Below, in pieces: positions 7,728 through 16,235 of a stretch of 64,000 bases of DNA. Below the pieces are notes generated by a model, which was not told the origin of the DNA, searched no databases, and saw only the letters and a list, made by a program, of their open reading frames with translations. The DNA comes from JBDRMV01 sp043825615. Its GTDB lineage: Bacteria; CG03. The stretch covers positions 53,711 to 117,710 of the forward strand of contig JBDRRS010000011.1 of assembly GCA_043825615.1 (NCBI GenBank). Reading direction: 5' to 3'. Both the position numbers and the translations under genes were made by a program. Every line of letters begins with the position of its first letter. The first letter of the stretch is position 1.

Positions 7728-7822
7728 AGAAATATAATAATTAAAAAGAAATCAATTTGCAACTTGCTAACTATACTTAGAGTTTGTAAAATATTAAACT
7801 ATAACGGTAATAAGGGGGCAGG

Positions 7823-8602
7823 ATGAAAAACAGGAAGATTATTCTGATAGCGGCGGTTCTGGGTATTGTTGCGGTTCTTTTAATCCAGACGTTTTTGAGC
7901 AGCGTGGAGAATAAGTACAAGAGCGGTTCGGAACCCGTCAATGTTCTCGTCGCTAAGGGTTACATTTCCGAAGGGACGCTGGTTACGGAGTATATGGTGG
8001 ACGTCAAAAGGATTCCGAGAAATTTTCTCGCGCCCGGGGCGATAACCTCCGTCCAGCAGCTTATGAACGAGCAGGGGACGTACATAAACGCGACCGTCGT
8101 TCCGATTCTCGAGGGCGAGCAGATAACTTCGACGAAACTTGTTCAGCCGGGAAAGGAAACCGGGATGTCAATAATAATTCCGGAGGGCTACAGGGCTGTT
8201 TCAATCGAGGTAAGCGACGTGAGCGGCGTTGCCCGCCTGATAAAACCCGGCGACAGGGTGGATGTCATAGGCACGTGCGAATTTGTCGTAAAGCACCAGG
8301 CGACCCTGCGGACGTTTACTGCGCTTCAGGATGTCCTTGTTATCGCTTACGAGCAGAACATAATGGGAACGATGGTTGTCCCCGAAAAACAGCAGCGGGA
8401 AGGGGAAGATCAAATGCTCGGCGGTAAAGAGGAAAGCGCGGAGGATAAAATACCGACGGTTACACTCGCTCTCAGTCCTGCCGATGCGCAGAAGATTACG
8501 CACCTGGCGAAAGCCGGAGAAATTAAACTTGCTTTGAGACCCATCGGGGAGAAAGGGACGTCGGCGCTGAAAACGGTTGACACGTCCGACCTGTTGAAAT
8601 AA
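7823..8602 (+). CDS. cpaB: Flp pilus assembly protein CpaB/RcpC
   Basis: One N-terminal membrane anchor (residues 5-25), then an SAF-type domain starting VNVLVAKGYISEGTLVT, and a CpaB region with GYRAVSIEVSDVSGVARLIKPGDRVDVIGT, which is the strongly conserved block of RcpC/CpaB. The protein is periplasmic and is thought to link the inner platform to the secretin in Tad pili. Length (259 residues) is usual. A purine-rich site (GGGGGCAGG) lies just before the ATG. It starts the second pilus operon, with the fusion ATPase three bases downstream. Confidence 0.92.
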   Translation: MKNRKIILIAAVLGIVAVLLIQTFLSSVENKYKSGSEPVNVLVAKGYISEGTLVTEYMVDVKRIPRNFLAPGAITSVQQLMNEQGTYINATVVPILEGEQITSTKLVQPGKETGMSIIIPEGYRAVSIEVSDVSGVARLIKPGDRVDVIGTCEFVVKHQATLRTFTALQDVLVIAYEQNIMGTMVVPEKQQREGEDQMLGGKEESAEDKIPTVTLALSPADAQKITHLAKAGEIKLALRPIGEKGTSALKTVDTSDLLK

Positions 8603-8605
8603 GGA

Positions 8606-10756
8606 ATGGCAAGCGGAAGAGTCGTAACGATAATAGGGGCGAAAGGCGGCGTCGGTCAGACGACGTTCGCCTGCAATCTTGCGCTCTCTCTGCAGAACTT
8701 GGGCAAGAAGGTTGTTCTTCTGGATTTTAACACGGGGCTCCTCGGGGAAATTTCGCTGATGCTTCAGATGACGGTTGACAAAACGCTCATAGACCTGCTT
8801 CCCGTCATCAACCAGCTGACGGGGGAACTCATCAAGGGCTTTGTTTCAAAACACTCAAGCGGTCTGGATTTTCTGAGCTGCGCCGCCGAGAAGCCGGAAA
8901 CCGAAAACATAAAGCCGGCTCACATTTCAAAAGTTATTGATTCATTCCAGACATCGTATGATTTTGTCGTCATAAATCTCGGCAGGGGCTTCAGCGGCGT
9001 TCAGATAGCCACGTACGATACAAGCGACCTTGTTTTCCTGCTGTTTACTCCGGAACTGCTGGCGCTCTTTCACACGAGAAAAATTGTGGAGGGTTTTATT
9101 GAAAACCATTTCCCGCCGCAGATGCTCAAGATTGTTTTGAACAAGAGCGGGATTAGAAAATCGCTTTCCCTGGACCAGATTTCCGAGTCGTTGAAACAGG
9201 AGATTTTCTGGGACCTGCCGTATGATGCGGAAGCGGCGTTTGACGCGATAAACAAGGGGATACCGGTTGTTTTTAACGCGCCGAAATCGGGTTTCGCCAA
9301 AAGTATGATGCAACTCGCGCAGAAACTTTCCTTTGCGGAGGAGGAAGAAGAAAAAGGGCAGGGAATTTTTGCGGGCATCAGGGATGTCCTTTCAAAAGCG
9401 AGGAGGGACTATGTCAGGAAAGAGGTTTCATCCGGGAAGGAAAAGCAGGCCGGTCAAAAAGATATCTACGAACCGCTGAAGGAAAAAATATACCGCCAGC
9501 TCGTTGAGAGAATAAAGGAGAAACAGATAGATGTTTTGAACGTCAGGAGCAAGCAGCAGGAGGAGCAGGCAAAGAGGGAAATTGAGAGGGAGACGGAAAA
9601 CCTTCTCGCCAGGGAAGGGTCGGATCTTTCCCAGCGCGTCGACAGGATACGTCTGACGAAGGAAATTATGGACAGGGCTCTGGGCCTCGGGCCCATAGAG
9701 GACCTTTTGAAAGACCCGACGATTACCGAGGTCATGGTGAACGGCACGGACAAAATTTACGTTGAAAGAAAAGGGAAGATAACCCTGACGAACAAAAGAT
9801 TTTCATCCGTCGACGAACTGATGAACGTCATACAGAGAATCGTCATTCCGCTCGGCCGCAGGGTTGACGAGTCATCGCCCATGGTGGACGCCCGCCTCGC
9901 GGACGGTTCCCGCGTAAATGTCATAATACCCCCCCTTTCGCTCGTGGGCCCAACCATAACGATAAGAAAATTCGGCAAGGAACTTTTTACTTTTTCCGAC
10001 CTGATACATCTCGGCACGATTACCGCGGAGGTCGTTGAATTTCTGCGCGTTTGCGTTCTTTTGAGAAAGAATATAATTATTTCGGGGGGCACCGGCACCG
10101 GCAAAACGACGATGCTGAACATTGTTTCGGGGTTTGTCCCGGCCGACGAAAGAATCGTTACGATTGAGGACTCGGCGGAACTGCGTCTGCCGCAGGAGCA
10201 CATTATTTCCCTTGAGTCGCGCCCGCCTAACATAGAGGGGAAGGGTCACGTCTCAATCAGGCAGCTCGTGATAAATTCCCTGAGAATGAGGCCCGACAGG
10301 ATTGTCGTCGGGGAATGCCGCGGCGGCGAGGCGCTTGATATGCTTCAGGCGATGAACACCGGTCACGACGGTTCTCTCACGACCATTCACGCTAACAGCC
10401 CGAGGGACTGCCTTTCGCGTCTTGAGACGCTGGTTCTTATGGCGGGGATGGAACTGCCGGTTACGGCAATCAGGGAGCAGATTGTCGCCGCCGTAAACAT
10501 TGTGGTACAGTTAAGCAGGTTTTCCGACGGCTCCAGAAAAGTTACGGATGTCTGCGAAATAACGGGGAAAGAGCAGGACCGCATTGTTATGAGTTCCCTT
10601 TTCGAGTACAAGCAGACGGGCCTTGACGAAAAAGGCAAGGTCCAGGGCGAGTTTACGCCCGTGGGCGTCGTGCCGAAGTTTATTGACGAAGTGAAAGCCA
10701 AGGGCATAACGCTGGATTTAAGCATATTTCAAAAAAGAAAAGGGGCAAGAGGTTGA
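8606..10756 (+). CDS. TadZ-TadA (CpaE-CpaF) fusion ATPase, 716 aa
   Basis: Two pilus proteins in one frame. Residues 1-245: TadZ/CpaE-like ParA-type domain with GAKGGVGQTT at 11-20, where Gln18 replaces the catalytic Lys of the Walker A, and D40 in LLDFN. Residues 250-300: charged linker. Residues 300-716: TadA/CpaF secretion ATPase with ITEVMVNG, the Walker A GGTGTGKTTM near 492-501, the Asp box around DERIVTIEDS, RPDRIVVGE, and the His box GSLTTIHAN. In most Tad loci these are separate neighbouring genes. The fusion would tie the polar localiser directly to the motor. No stop codon or frameshift is seen between the halves. Confidence 0.93.
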   Translation: MASGRVVTIIGAKGGVGQTTFACNLALSLQNLGKKVVLLDFNTGLLGEISLMLQMTVDKTLIDLLPVINQLTGELIKGFVSKHSSGLDFLSCAAEKPETENIKPAHISKVIDSFQTSYDFVVINLGRGFSGVQIATYDTSDLVFLLFTPELLALFHTRKIVEGFIENHFPPQMLKIVLNKSGIRKSLSLDQISESLKQEIFWDLPYDAEAAFDAINKGIPVVFNAPKSGFAKSMMQLAQKLSFAEEEEEKGQGIFAGIRDVLSKARRDYVRKEVSSGKEKQAGQKDIYEPLKEKIYRQLVERIKEKQIDVLNVRSKQQEEQAKREIERETENLLAREGSDLSQRVDRIRLTKEIMDRALGLGPIEDLLKDPTITEVMVNGTDKIYVERKGKITLTNKRFSSVDELMNVIQRIVIPLGRRVDESSPMVDARLADGSRVNVIIPPLSLVGPTITIRKFGKELFTFSDLIHLGTITAEVVEFLRVCVLLRKNIIISGGTGTGKTTMLNIVSGFVPADERIVTIEDSAELRLPQEHIISLESRPPNIEGKGHVSIRQLVINSLRMRPDRIVVGECRGGEALDMLQAMNTGHDGSLTTIHANSPRDCLSRLETLVLMAGMELPVTAIREQIVAAVNIVVQLSRFSDGSRKVTDVCEITGKEQDRIVMSSLFEYKQTGLDEKGKVQGEFTPVGVVPKFIDEVKAKGITLDLSIFQKRKGARG

Positions 10757-10810
10757 CCGGAAAAGGGCTTTATAATACAATTTTACAGGGCATAAAAAGG
10801 GAGAAAGTAT

Positions 10811-11218
10811 ATGAGTAATTATCTCAGAGCGATAATTTTGAGCGCGGCGCTGCTTTCGGGCTGTTCGGATACGACCGTAACGTTCAAGGGGAAAGTTTAT
10901 TACGGCAGCGAGTCGAGCGGCGGCGGCATTCTGGTGCACGGAGCCCTTGGCGGCGCAAAAGTAAAAGAGGTTGACCACACGACCGTAACGGACGCCGCGT
11001 CGGACGGAAGTTATGTCCTGAAAATAGAGGTGCCGCGGATTCTGGGTTATTCCAGGTCGGAAACATACACCCTTGAAGCGTGGGGCGACGTGCCTACTTC
11101 CTACAACCCCAGCGTTACCACGACGGCAAACGAGAGGATAAGCATAAACGCCCGTCCGGGGGATACCGTGAGCGCGAGGAACTTCCTGCTTTACAGACAC
11201 GATGAGGAATCTGATTAA
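10811..11218 (+). CDS. Small lipoprotein with carboxypeptidase-regulatory-like fold (135 aa)
   Basis: Signal sequence ending in LLSGC, a good lipobox, so the protein would be lipidated at Cys18. The rest looks like one beta-sandwich of the CarboxypepD_reg type (VTFKGKVYYG ... TVTDAASDGSYVLKIEV). In Tad loci an outer-membrane lipoprotein (TadD or RcpB) helps the secretin; this gene holds a comparable place, but the sequence does not match those families by eye. A TATAAT at 10771-10776 and a purine-rich site at 10797-10804 precede the ATG, so it may have its own promoter inside the operon. Confidence 0.6.
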   Translation: MSNYLRAIILSAALLSGCSDTTVTFKGKVYYGSESSGGGILVHGALGGAKVKEVDHTTVTDAASDGSYVLKIEVPRILGYSRSETYTLEAWGDVPTSYNPSVTTTANERISINARPGDTVSARNFLLYRHDEESD

Positions 11219-13367
11219 TTTTTTTAAAAAACTCGGCCTGCCGGCTGTAATTCTGCTGTGCATTTTAAGCCGGAATGTTTTTTCCGCATCCGGCGCCCCC
11301 GGCTGGGTTCACGCTGTCTATAACCCTGCGGAAAACGGGAATAGTGTTACCTGGGCGCCCGTTGACCTCGGTGACGTGGAATATGTATTCTATGATGTTC
11401 AGCGGAAGATAGGCAATCCGTATTCAGTTATGCCTTGGGAAGATATAGGAACTGTGTTGAGCGATACGGAACTTCTTGACAGCAGTTTACAGGTTCAGAA
11501 TTTGCACACGGACTATTCTTACAGGGTTACGGCTTATTTTCCCGGCCCGCGTTTAAGTACCTGTCCATGGTCGGGAACGGCGTGTTCTTATTTCATACAC
11601 GACCTCAAAAGAGGCGGTTACGGCGACTATGAAGAAAGCCAGCTCTGCTACGGACCCCTGTGGAAGGTCTGGTACCAGATGCAGAAAGATGAATTCGTAA
11701 CAATCAGGGTTTATCCCTCCACCACCACCATTACCGGAAGGACCTGTTACGGAATGCCGACCGGCTACAACAAACCGCCGATAAGGACGATTATCAAATA
11801 CACTCCGAGGAGCGAGGAATTGCTTGAGAGCGTCTGGTGGAACGAAGAGGACTGGGACTGCAGGGACGATACGGGGACGGTGGTTGACAACGGCATCTAT
11901 CTTCTTACGATAGACGCTTTTGACTGTCACATCGTTCATGACACCGATTCCGTCTCCGGTTTGAATTCAAGGGTCGGGAATAGAATGCTCACTCTCCCCG
12001 TGGACGTGGTGAGAATACTGGATTTTTATACCAACACTCTCACGGGGAACCAGTCAATGGGTGTTTTTCATTATAAAATAACAGCCGGCGCCGAAGTGAA
12101 AATAAAGGTCTATCCTGCAGGAACAACGTTTCAGACGGTTGTTGACACGAACCCCGCCAGCGCCGCGTTCGGAGAACCAATTGCGTCGGCCTCACCCCTG
12201 AGGACGCTTGTTTATTACAGGGGGGACGGGGAGCACACTGACGAGTGGGACGGGACTGACGACAGCGGGCTTCCTCTTGACAACGGGATTTATCCTATCG
12301 CGATTATGGCGAAGAACGACGACAACAGGGTCGCCTTTAACGAGGACGGGAACGACCACCCGATTTATACATACGTTACGCTGGACAGGGCTATTCTGCG
12401 GCTTTCCGATTTTACAGCGGACACACTGACAAGTTATTCCTCGGAAAAGATTTTTACCTACACCATCTCCAACCCTGCCACCGTCAAAATAAAAATTTAT
12501 CCGCAGGGAACCGTTCTGGGTTCGGAAATCAGCCAGACGACGGGGGAGCCGGTAACGAGCACCGCCGCTTTGAAGACGCTGACATATTTTAAGACGGCGG
12601 GCACTTACGAGGCATATTACGACGGAACTGACGACGCCGGCAATTTCCTGCTTGACGGCCTTTACACGACGGCGGTTATGGCGAAAGACGATTACGGGCG
12701 CGTCGCCAAAGATGAAAACGGCAACTACCGCCCCGTCTGGACGAAGATGGCTATCAGCCGCTCCGACGAGAGCGACGATACGCCGGAGGACGCGACCGGC
12801 CCCGTCGTGCAGCTGAGTTTGCCTTCAGCGGGGAGCGTTCTTTCCAAGCCGCCCTCGAGCATAGTGATTAACCTGTCCGACGCCTCGGCGATAAACTGGA
12901 CGAAGACGACGGTGTCGGTAAAAAATCCCGCCGGACAGAGTATTTCGGGAACGGTCCAGCACGACGAAAATAATTTCGTTTTCTGGCCGGCGGCCATAGG
13001 CGGAAACGGCATTTATACGGTGGAGACGACCGCCGTGGATATTTACGGTTTTTCCACCGTGCAGACATTTAGTTTTACGGTGAACAATACTCTCGCGGGT
13101 TTTACGAGTGAGAACGTCAGCAGTGGTCCGAACCCCGGGCCTGACAGCAGCGGAAATATTACTTTCAGATGGGAGGGAGGGGAAAGCGCTGTAATTTCCA
13201 TTTACAACATTATGGGCGAACTCGTGGAAAAAATTACGAATGCCATTAGCGGACAAACATGGAATTGTACAAATTCGGAAGGAAAAGCCGCCCCGGGCCT
13301 GTATGTTTACAGGATTAAATCCGCAGCGGGACAGGAAGTCGTGAAAAAATTATTCATAAAAAGATGA
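11202..13367 (+). CDS. Secreted FlgD-repeat protein with sorting-like C-terminus (721 aa)
   Basis: Signal peptide at residues 1-29, then a fibronectin-like region and three FlgD-Ig-like repeats, each with a VKIKVYP-type strand, a DGTDDSG(N)-type turn and DNGIYPIAIMAKND. After a Big-like domain the last 75 residues (NPGP, ISIYNIMGELVEKI, APGLYVYRIKS, KKLFIKR) resemble the type A sorting domain of type IX secretion or FlgD C-terminal domains. The ATG overlaps the lipoprotein gene by 17 bases, and the stop overlaps the next barrel gene, so all three are translated together. A surface or secreted role is inferred; the cargo or ligand is unknown. Confidence 0.7.
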   Translation: MRNLINFFKKLGLPAVILLCILSRNVFSASGAPGWVHAVYNPAENGNSVTWAPVDLGDVEYVFYDVQRKIGNPYSVMPWEDIGTVLSDTELLDSSLQVQNLHTDYSYRVTAYFPGPRLSTCPWSGTACSYFIHDLKRGGYGDYEESQLCYGPLWKVWYQMQKDEFVTIRVYPSTTTITGRTCYGMPTGYNKPPIRTIIKYTPRSEELLESVWWNEEDWDCRDDTGTVVDNGIYLLTIDAFDCHIVHDTDSVSGLNSRVGNRMLTLPVDVVRILDFYTNTLTGNQSMGVFHYKITAGAEVKIKVYPAGTTFQTVVDTNPASAAFGEPIASASPLRTLVYYRGDGEHTDEWDGTDDSGLPLDNGIYPIAIMAKNDDNRVAFNEDGNDHPIYTYVTLDRAILRLSDFTADTLTSYSSEKIFTYTISNPATVKIKIYPQGTVLGSEISQTTGEPVTSTAALKTLTYFKTAGTYEAYYDGTDDAGNFLLDGLYTTAVMAKDDYGRVAKDENGNYRPVWTKMAISRSDESDDTPEDATGPVVQLSLPSAGSVLSKPPSSIVINLSDASAINWTKTTVSVKNPAGQSISGTVQHDENNFVFWPAAIGGNGIYTVETTAVDIYGFSTVQTFSFTVNNTLAGFTSENVSSGPNPGPDSSGNITFRWEGGESAVISIYNIMGELVEKITNAISGQTWNCTNSEGKAAPGLYVYRIKSAAGQEVVKKLFIKR

Positions 13368-14314
13368 TGCTGAAAAAGATAATAATTCTATTTTTCGCCG
13401 CGGCGGTCTGCGTAAAACAGCCGTCGCGGGCGGAAGTTGATACGTCCATAGGCGAGTTCCTGCGGATTAACCCCTCTGTCGCATCCTCCGCCCTCGGTAA
13501 CGCCGGGGCGGCTCTCAGGGGTCCCGCCGGTTATGTTTTTCTCAACCCCGCTTTGCCCGAGTTAAAGAAGAGCGGGAGCAGTCAGATAAATACTTCTTAC
13601 ACGGGCTGGCTCAGCGGCACGAAACTTATGAATGTTTTGGCCGCTCATTCGCCGGACGGGAATGCCGCCTTCGGCGCCGGCGTGAGTTTTTTCTCGTCCG
13701 GGGAAATGGAGAGGTTTGACGCCGGCGGAAATGAACTGAGCGGTGATTTTCAGATTAAGGACTTTTTGTTCAGCCCGTTTTACGGCAAAAACATAACGGA
13801 GAAACTGCGCGGCGGTGTTTCCGCCAAAGTTGTTTCCATTGACAATGTGAATAACAGAAAGATTTTATTCGCCGCCGGCATCGGCGGTGTATATTCTTTG
13901 AGCAAATGTCTGACGGCCGGCGTTTCCCTGCAGAACGCGGGCCCGGGTGTTGAAATAGGGGGCTCAAGGTACGCTCTTCCGCGCCTGTTAAAGGCGGGAA
14001 TCGGCTGGAAAATACGCTCGAACGTAACCGCCATGGCTGATATTGAATATCCCTACGACGACAGCATAAAAGCGGGTATTGAGTGGCGCCTGAAGGAAAA
14101 GGTCAAACTCCGCTGCGGTTATGATAAAACGGCGGGCTTGAAATCCGGCGCCGGCCTGACCGCAGGTCTGGGTTTTGAAATTGCAAGCCGCGATTCAATG
14201 GAGGAACTGGCAACCGGGCGCAGCGTTCCGGTGCTTCTTCTGTTCGATTATGCTTTCCAGAATTTCGGAGAACTCGGATATATTCACAGGGTTAGTTTCG
14301 GGATTCATTATTAA
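13364..14314 (+). CDS. PorV/UPF0164-like outer membrane protein (316 aa)
   Basis: Signal peptide of about 23 residues, then the N-terminal signature IGEFLRINPSVASSALGNAG...VFLNPA, a weak form of the PorV/PorQ/UPF0164 motif. The rest alternates hydrophobic and polar residues as expected for a 14-strand barrel, and the chain ends in VSFGIHY with a terminal aromatic residue. PorV in Bacteroidetes shuttles type IX cargo; UPF0164 members elsewhere are uncharacterised. It directly follows the FlgD-repeat protein with a sorting-like C-terminus (ATGATG overlap), which makes a cargo-carrier relation possible. Confidence 0.65.
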   Translation: MMLKKIIILFFAAAVCVKQPSRAEVDTSIGEFLRINPSVASSALGNAGAALRGPAGYVFLNPALPELKKSGSSQINTSYTGWLSGTKLMNVLAAHSPDGNAAFGAGVSFFSSGEMERFDAGGNELSGDFQIKDFLFSPFYGKNITEKLRGGVSAKVVSIDNVNNRKILFAAGIGGVYSLSKCLTAGVSLQNAGPGVEIGGSRYALPRLLKAGIGWKIRSNVTAMADIEYPYDDSIKAGIEWRLKEKVKLRCGYDKTAGLKSGAGLTAGLGFEIASRDSMEELATGRSVPVLLLFDYAFQNFGELGYIHRVSFGIHY

Positions 14315-15187
14315 ATGTTTCTGATTCTTCTTAAAGCGCTGATTTCCCTTGCCGTCTTGGGGGTTATTTACATTGCGGTAACGGCAACGGCGGAGGAAAT
14401 GTCAAAGGAAAGGGAAGGCGGGCGCGTTTCGGGAAAGAGAGAAGTTTTTCAGATAGACGAAATTCTGTCGGTTTTTGAAAGAGCGCCGAAGTCGCGTAAG
14501 GCGAGGAACCTGAAACTGGTTTCATCGGCGTTCTGTTTCCTTTTTTTCCTGCTCTGGACGAAAAAAATTTTTCTTGCGGGAGCGGCCGGCGTCGGCGGTC
14601 TTCTTCTTCCGCAGTTCCTCGCAAACCTCCGCAGGGCAAGGAAAGCCAAACGTCTTGACGACCAGCTCGCGGACGGGCTTGTTCTGATTGCCAATTCGCT
14701 TAAGGCGGGGATGAGTTTTCCGCAGACGCTCGGGGTGATGGCGCGCCAGGGGTCTCCTCCGCTTTCAACGGAATTCAACGAGGTCGCGGGTGAGGAGAAA
14801 CTCGGCGTTTCCATGGAAAAAGCGCTTTTCAATCTCGCCGCCCGGTGGCCGAACGTCGTGAATCTTCAGATTGCGGTCCTCGCCATAAATATAGCGCAGG
14901 AAGTCGGCGGGAACCTCGCCGAAACGCTGTCGCGGCTGAGCGAAACGATGAGGAAGAGGAAGGAAATACAGGGCAAGATAGACGCCCTGACGACGCAGGG
15001 TAAAATTTCGGGAGTTATCACCGCCCTTACGCCGATTGCTCTTTTTGCGGCGATTTCGTGGATGTCCCCCGACATAATGGCTCCTATGGTCAGCACGACG
15101 CTGGGCAACATCATGCTTGTTGTAATAGTGTTTCTGATAGTGATAGGTTTTATTGTCATACAGAAAATCGTTTCGATAGATATTTAA
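14315..15187 (+). CDS. tadB: Tad pilus platform protein TadB (T2SSF domain)
   Basis: 290 residues; an N-terminal membrane helix, a pair of helices around 70-100, the T2SSF domain (DGLVLIANSLKAGMSFPQTLGVMA ... LAETLSRLSETMRKRKEI) and two C-terminal helices. Such proteins form the inner-membrane platform driven by the TadA ATPase. It starts immediately after the stop of the barrel gene. Together with tadC, separated by a repeat-filled gap of 157 bases, it forms the usual TadB/TadC pair. Confidence 0.92.
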   Translation: MFLILLKALISLAVLGVIYIAVTATAEEMSKEREGGRVSGKREVFQIDEILSVFERAPKSRKARNLKLVSSAFCFLFFLLWTKKIFLAGAAGVGGLLLPQFLANLRRARKAKRLDDQLADGLVLIANSLKAGMSFPQTLGVMARQGSPPLSTEFNEVAGEEKLGVSMEKALFNLAARWPNVVNLQIAVLAINIAQEVGGNLAETLSRLSETMRKRKEIQGKIDALTTQGKISGVITALTPIALFAAISWMSPDIMAPMVSTTLGNIMLVVIVFLIVIGFIVIQKIVSIDI

Positions 15188-15212
15188 GAGGTGAAAAATG
15201 AAAGAGAATAAA

Positions 15213-15284
15213 AATGTCATTGCGAGAGTCCGAAGGACTCGTGGCAATCTCGAGATTACTTCGGCTATGCCTCGTAATGACAGG
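15213..15284. repeat. GTCATTGCGAG...GGCAATCTC dispersed repeat
   Basis: Sequence of the form TGTCATTGCGAG-AGTCC-GAAGGACT-CGTGGCAATCTCGAGATT, ending CTCGTAATGACAGG; the ends (TGTCATTGCGAG and CTCGTAATGACA) are near-inverted. The same kind of unit occurs at 23789-23895. This widely known bacterial repeat type is non-coding in most genomes. Here it sits between tadB and tadC, inside an open 35-codon frame (15198-15305) with a fair ribosome-binding site; I consider that frame fortuitous. Confidence 0.7.
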
Positions 15285-15316
15285 ATGGCAAGGATTTATA
15301 GATGAAAATGCAGTGA

Positions 15317-15344
15317 AAATGTCATATTGTAAAGCACCGTCCCC
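15317..15344. repeat. ATATTGTAAAGCACCGTCCCC repeat abutting tadC
   Basis: GTCATATTGTAAAGCACCGTCCCC ends exactly one base before the tadC ATG. Its reverse complement occurs at 53655-53682 upstream of mnmG, matching over about 25 bases. No Shine-Dalgarno sequence remains in front of tadC, so this insertion probably changed its translation signal. Confidence 0.75.
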
Positions 15345-16232
15345 ATGATTTACGCAATTTTTTTCACGGTTTTTGCGGTAGTTTTCTCCCTTGTTTTCGG
15401 TATTCTTTCGGGAGGGGGGGAGATAGACATCTCAAGCCGCCTTGAATTGCGCCGCAAAAAAGAGACAAGAAAAAAAATTTCAATCGGAAAAATTCTGATG
15501 GACGGTCTTACCTCTCAGATTGCAAAGTTGAAATTCCCTTTTCTTGAAAAATACAGGGATGAGATAAGGAAGCGGCTCAACCAGGCGGGCAACCCCGCAG
15601 ATTTAATCCCCGACAGTTTCATCGCGCTGGTCCTGGTGAGCGTCGTAGGGATGATTATTCTTGAGGTTCTTTTCTTCAAGAAGATAAACCTCGTTGCTTT
15701 TGCTATTGCAGGGATTTTAGGATATTTCCTTCCGAACGCATCGCTCAAGAACATAATCACGAAAAGGCACCATTCCATTTTGAGGGAACTGCCGAATATT
15801 CTGGACCTGCTCACCCTTTCGATGGAGGCGGGAATTGATTTCAATGCGGCGGTAAACAAGGTTATAGGGAAGAGCAAAAAGTCGCCGCTTATCGACGAAC
15901 TCGCTCTTATGCAGCAGGGCCTCCGTCTGGGGCAGTCAAGGAGAGAGTCAATGAGGGATATGGGAGATAGGGTCTCGCTTGATGCGCTGAGTTCGGTTAC
16001 CTCGGCGATAATACAGGCGGACAACCTCGGCGCAAGCATCGGGCCCGTCCTGAGGGTACAGTCGGAGCAGATGAGGGTGGAGAGATTTCAACTGGCGGAA
16101 AAACTCGCTCACCAGGCGCCCGTGAAGATGCTTTTTCCCCTGATGTTTTTTATTTTCCCGTCAATCGTTATAATGCTGTTCGGGCCGCTGGCGCTGAAAT
16201 TTATGAGCGGCGTTTTTGAAGGAGTCTTTTAA
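15345..16232 (+). CDS. tadC: Tad pilus platform protein TadC (T2SSF domain)
   Basis: 295 residues with an N-terminal helix, two central helices (about 100-140), a T2SSF domain with RELPNILDLLTLSMEAGIDF and LGASIGPVLRVQSEQMR, and two C-terminal helices. It partners TadB in the inner-membrane platform. The ATG directly follows a dispersed repeat and has no ribosome-binding site; GTG or ATG starts further in would cut the first helix, so 15345 is retained. The next gene follows after three bases. Confidence 0.92.
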   Translation: MIYAIFFTVFAVVFSLVFGILSGGGEIDISSRLELRRKKETRKKISIGKILMDGLTSQIAKLKFPFLEKYRDEIRKRLNQAGNPADLIPDSFIALVLVSVVGMIILEVLFFKKINLVAFAIAGILGYFLPNASLKNIITKRHHSILRELPNILDLLTLSMEAGIDFNAAVNKVIGKSKKSPLIDELALMQQGLRLGQSRRESMRDMGDRVSLDALSSVTSAIIQADNLGASIGPVLRVQSEQMRVERFQLAEKLAHQAPVKMLFPLMFFIFPSIVIMLFGPLALKFMSGVFEGVF

Positions 16233-16235
16233 AAA

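Noticed and set aside
8606..9350. Chromosome-partition ParA for the ParB at 22994
   Set aside because: The domain is fused to CpaF and has a deviant Walker A, fitting TadZ; it is 14 kb away in a pilus operon.
15198..15305. 35-codon frame with a fair ribosome-binding site between tadB and tadC
   Set aside because: Most of it is the CATTGCGAG dispersed repeat, so the frame is probably accidental.
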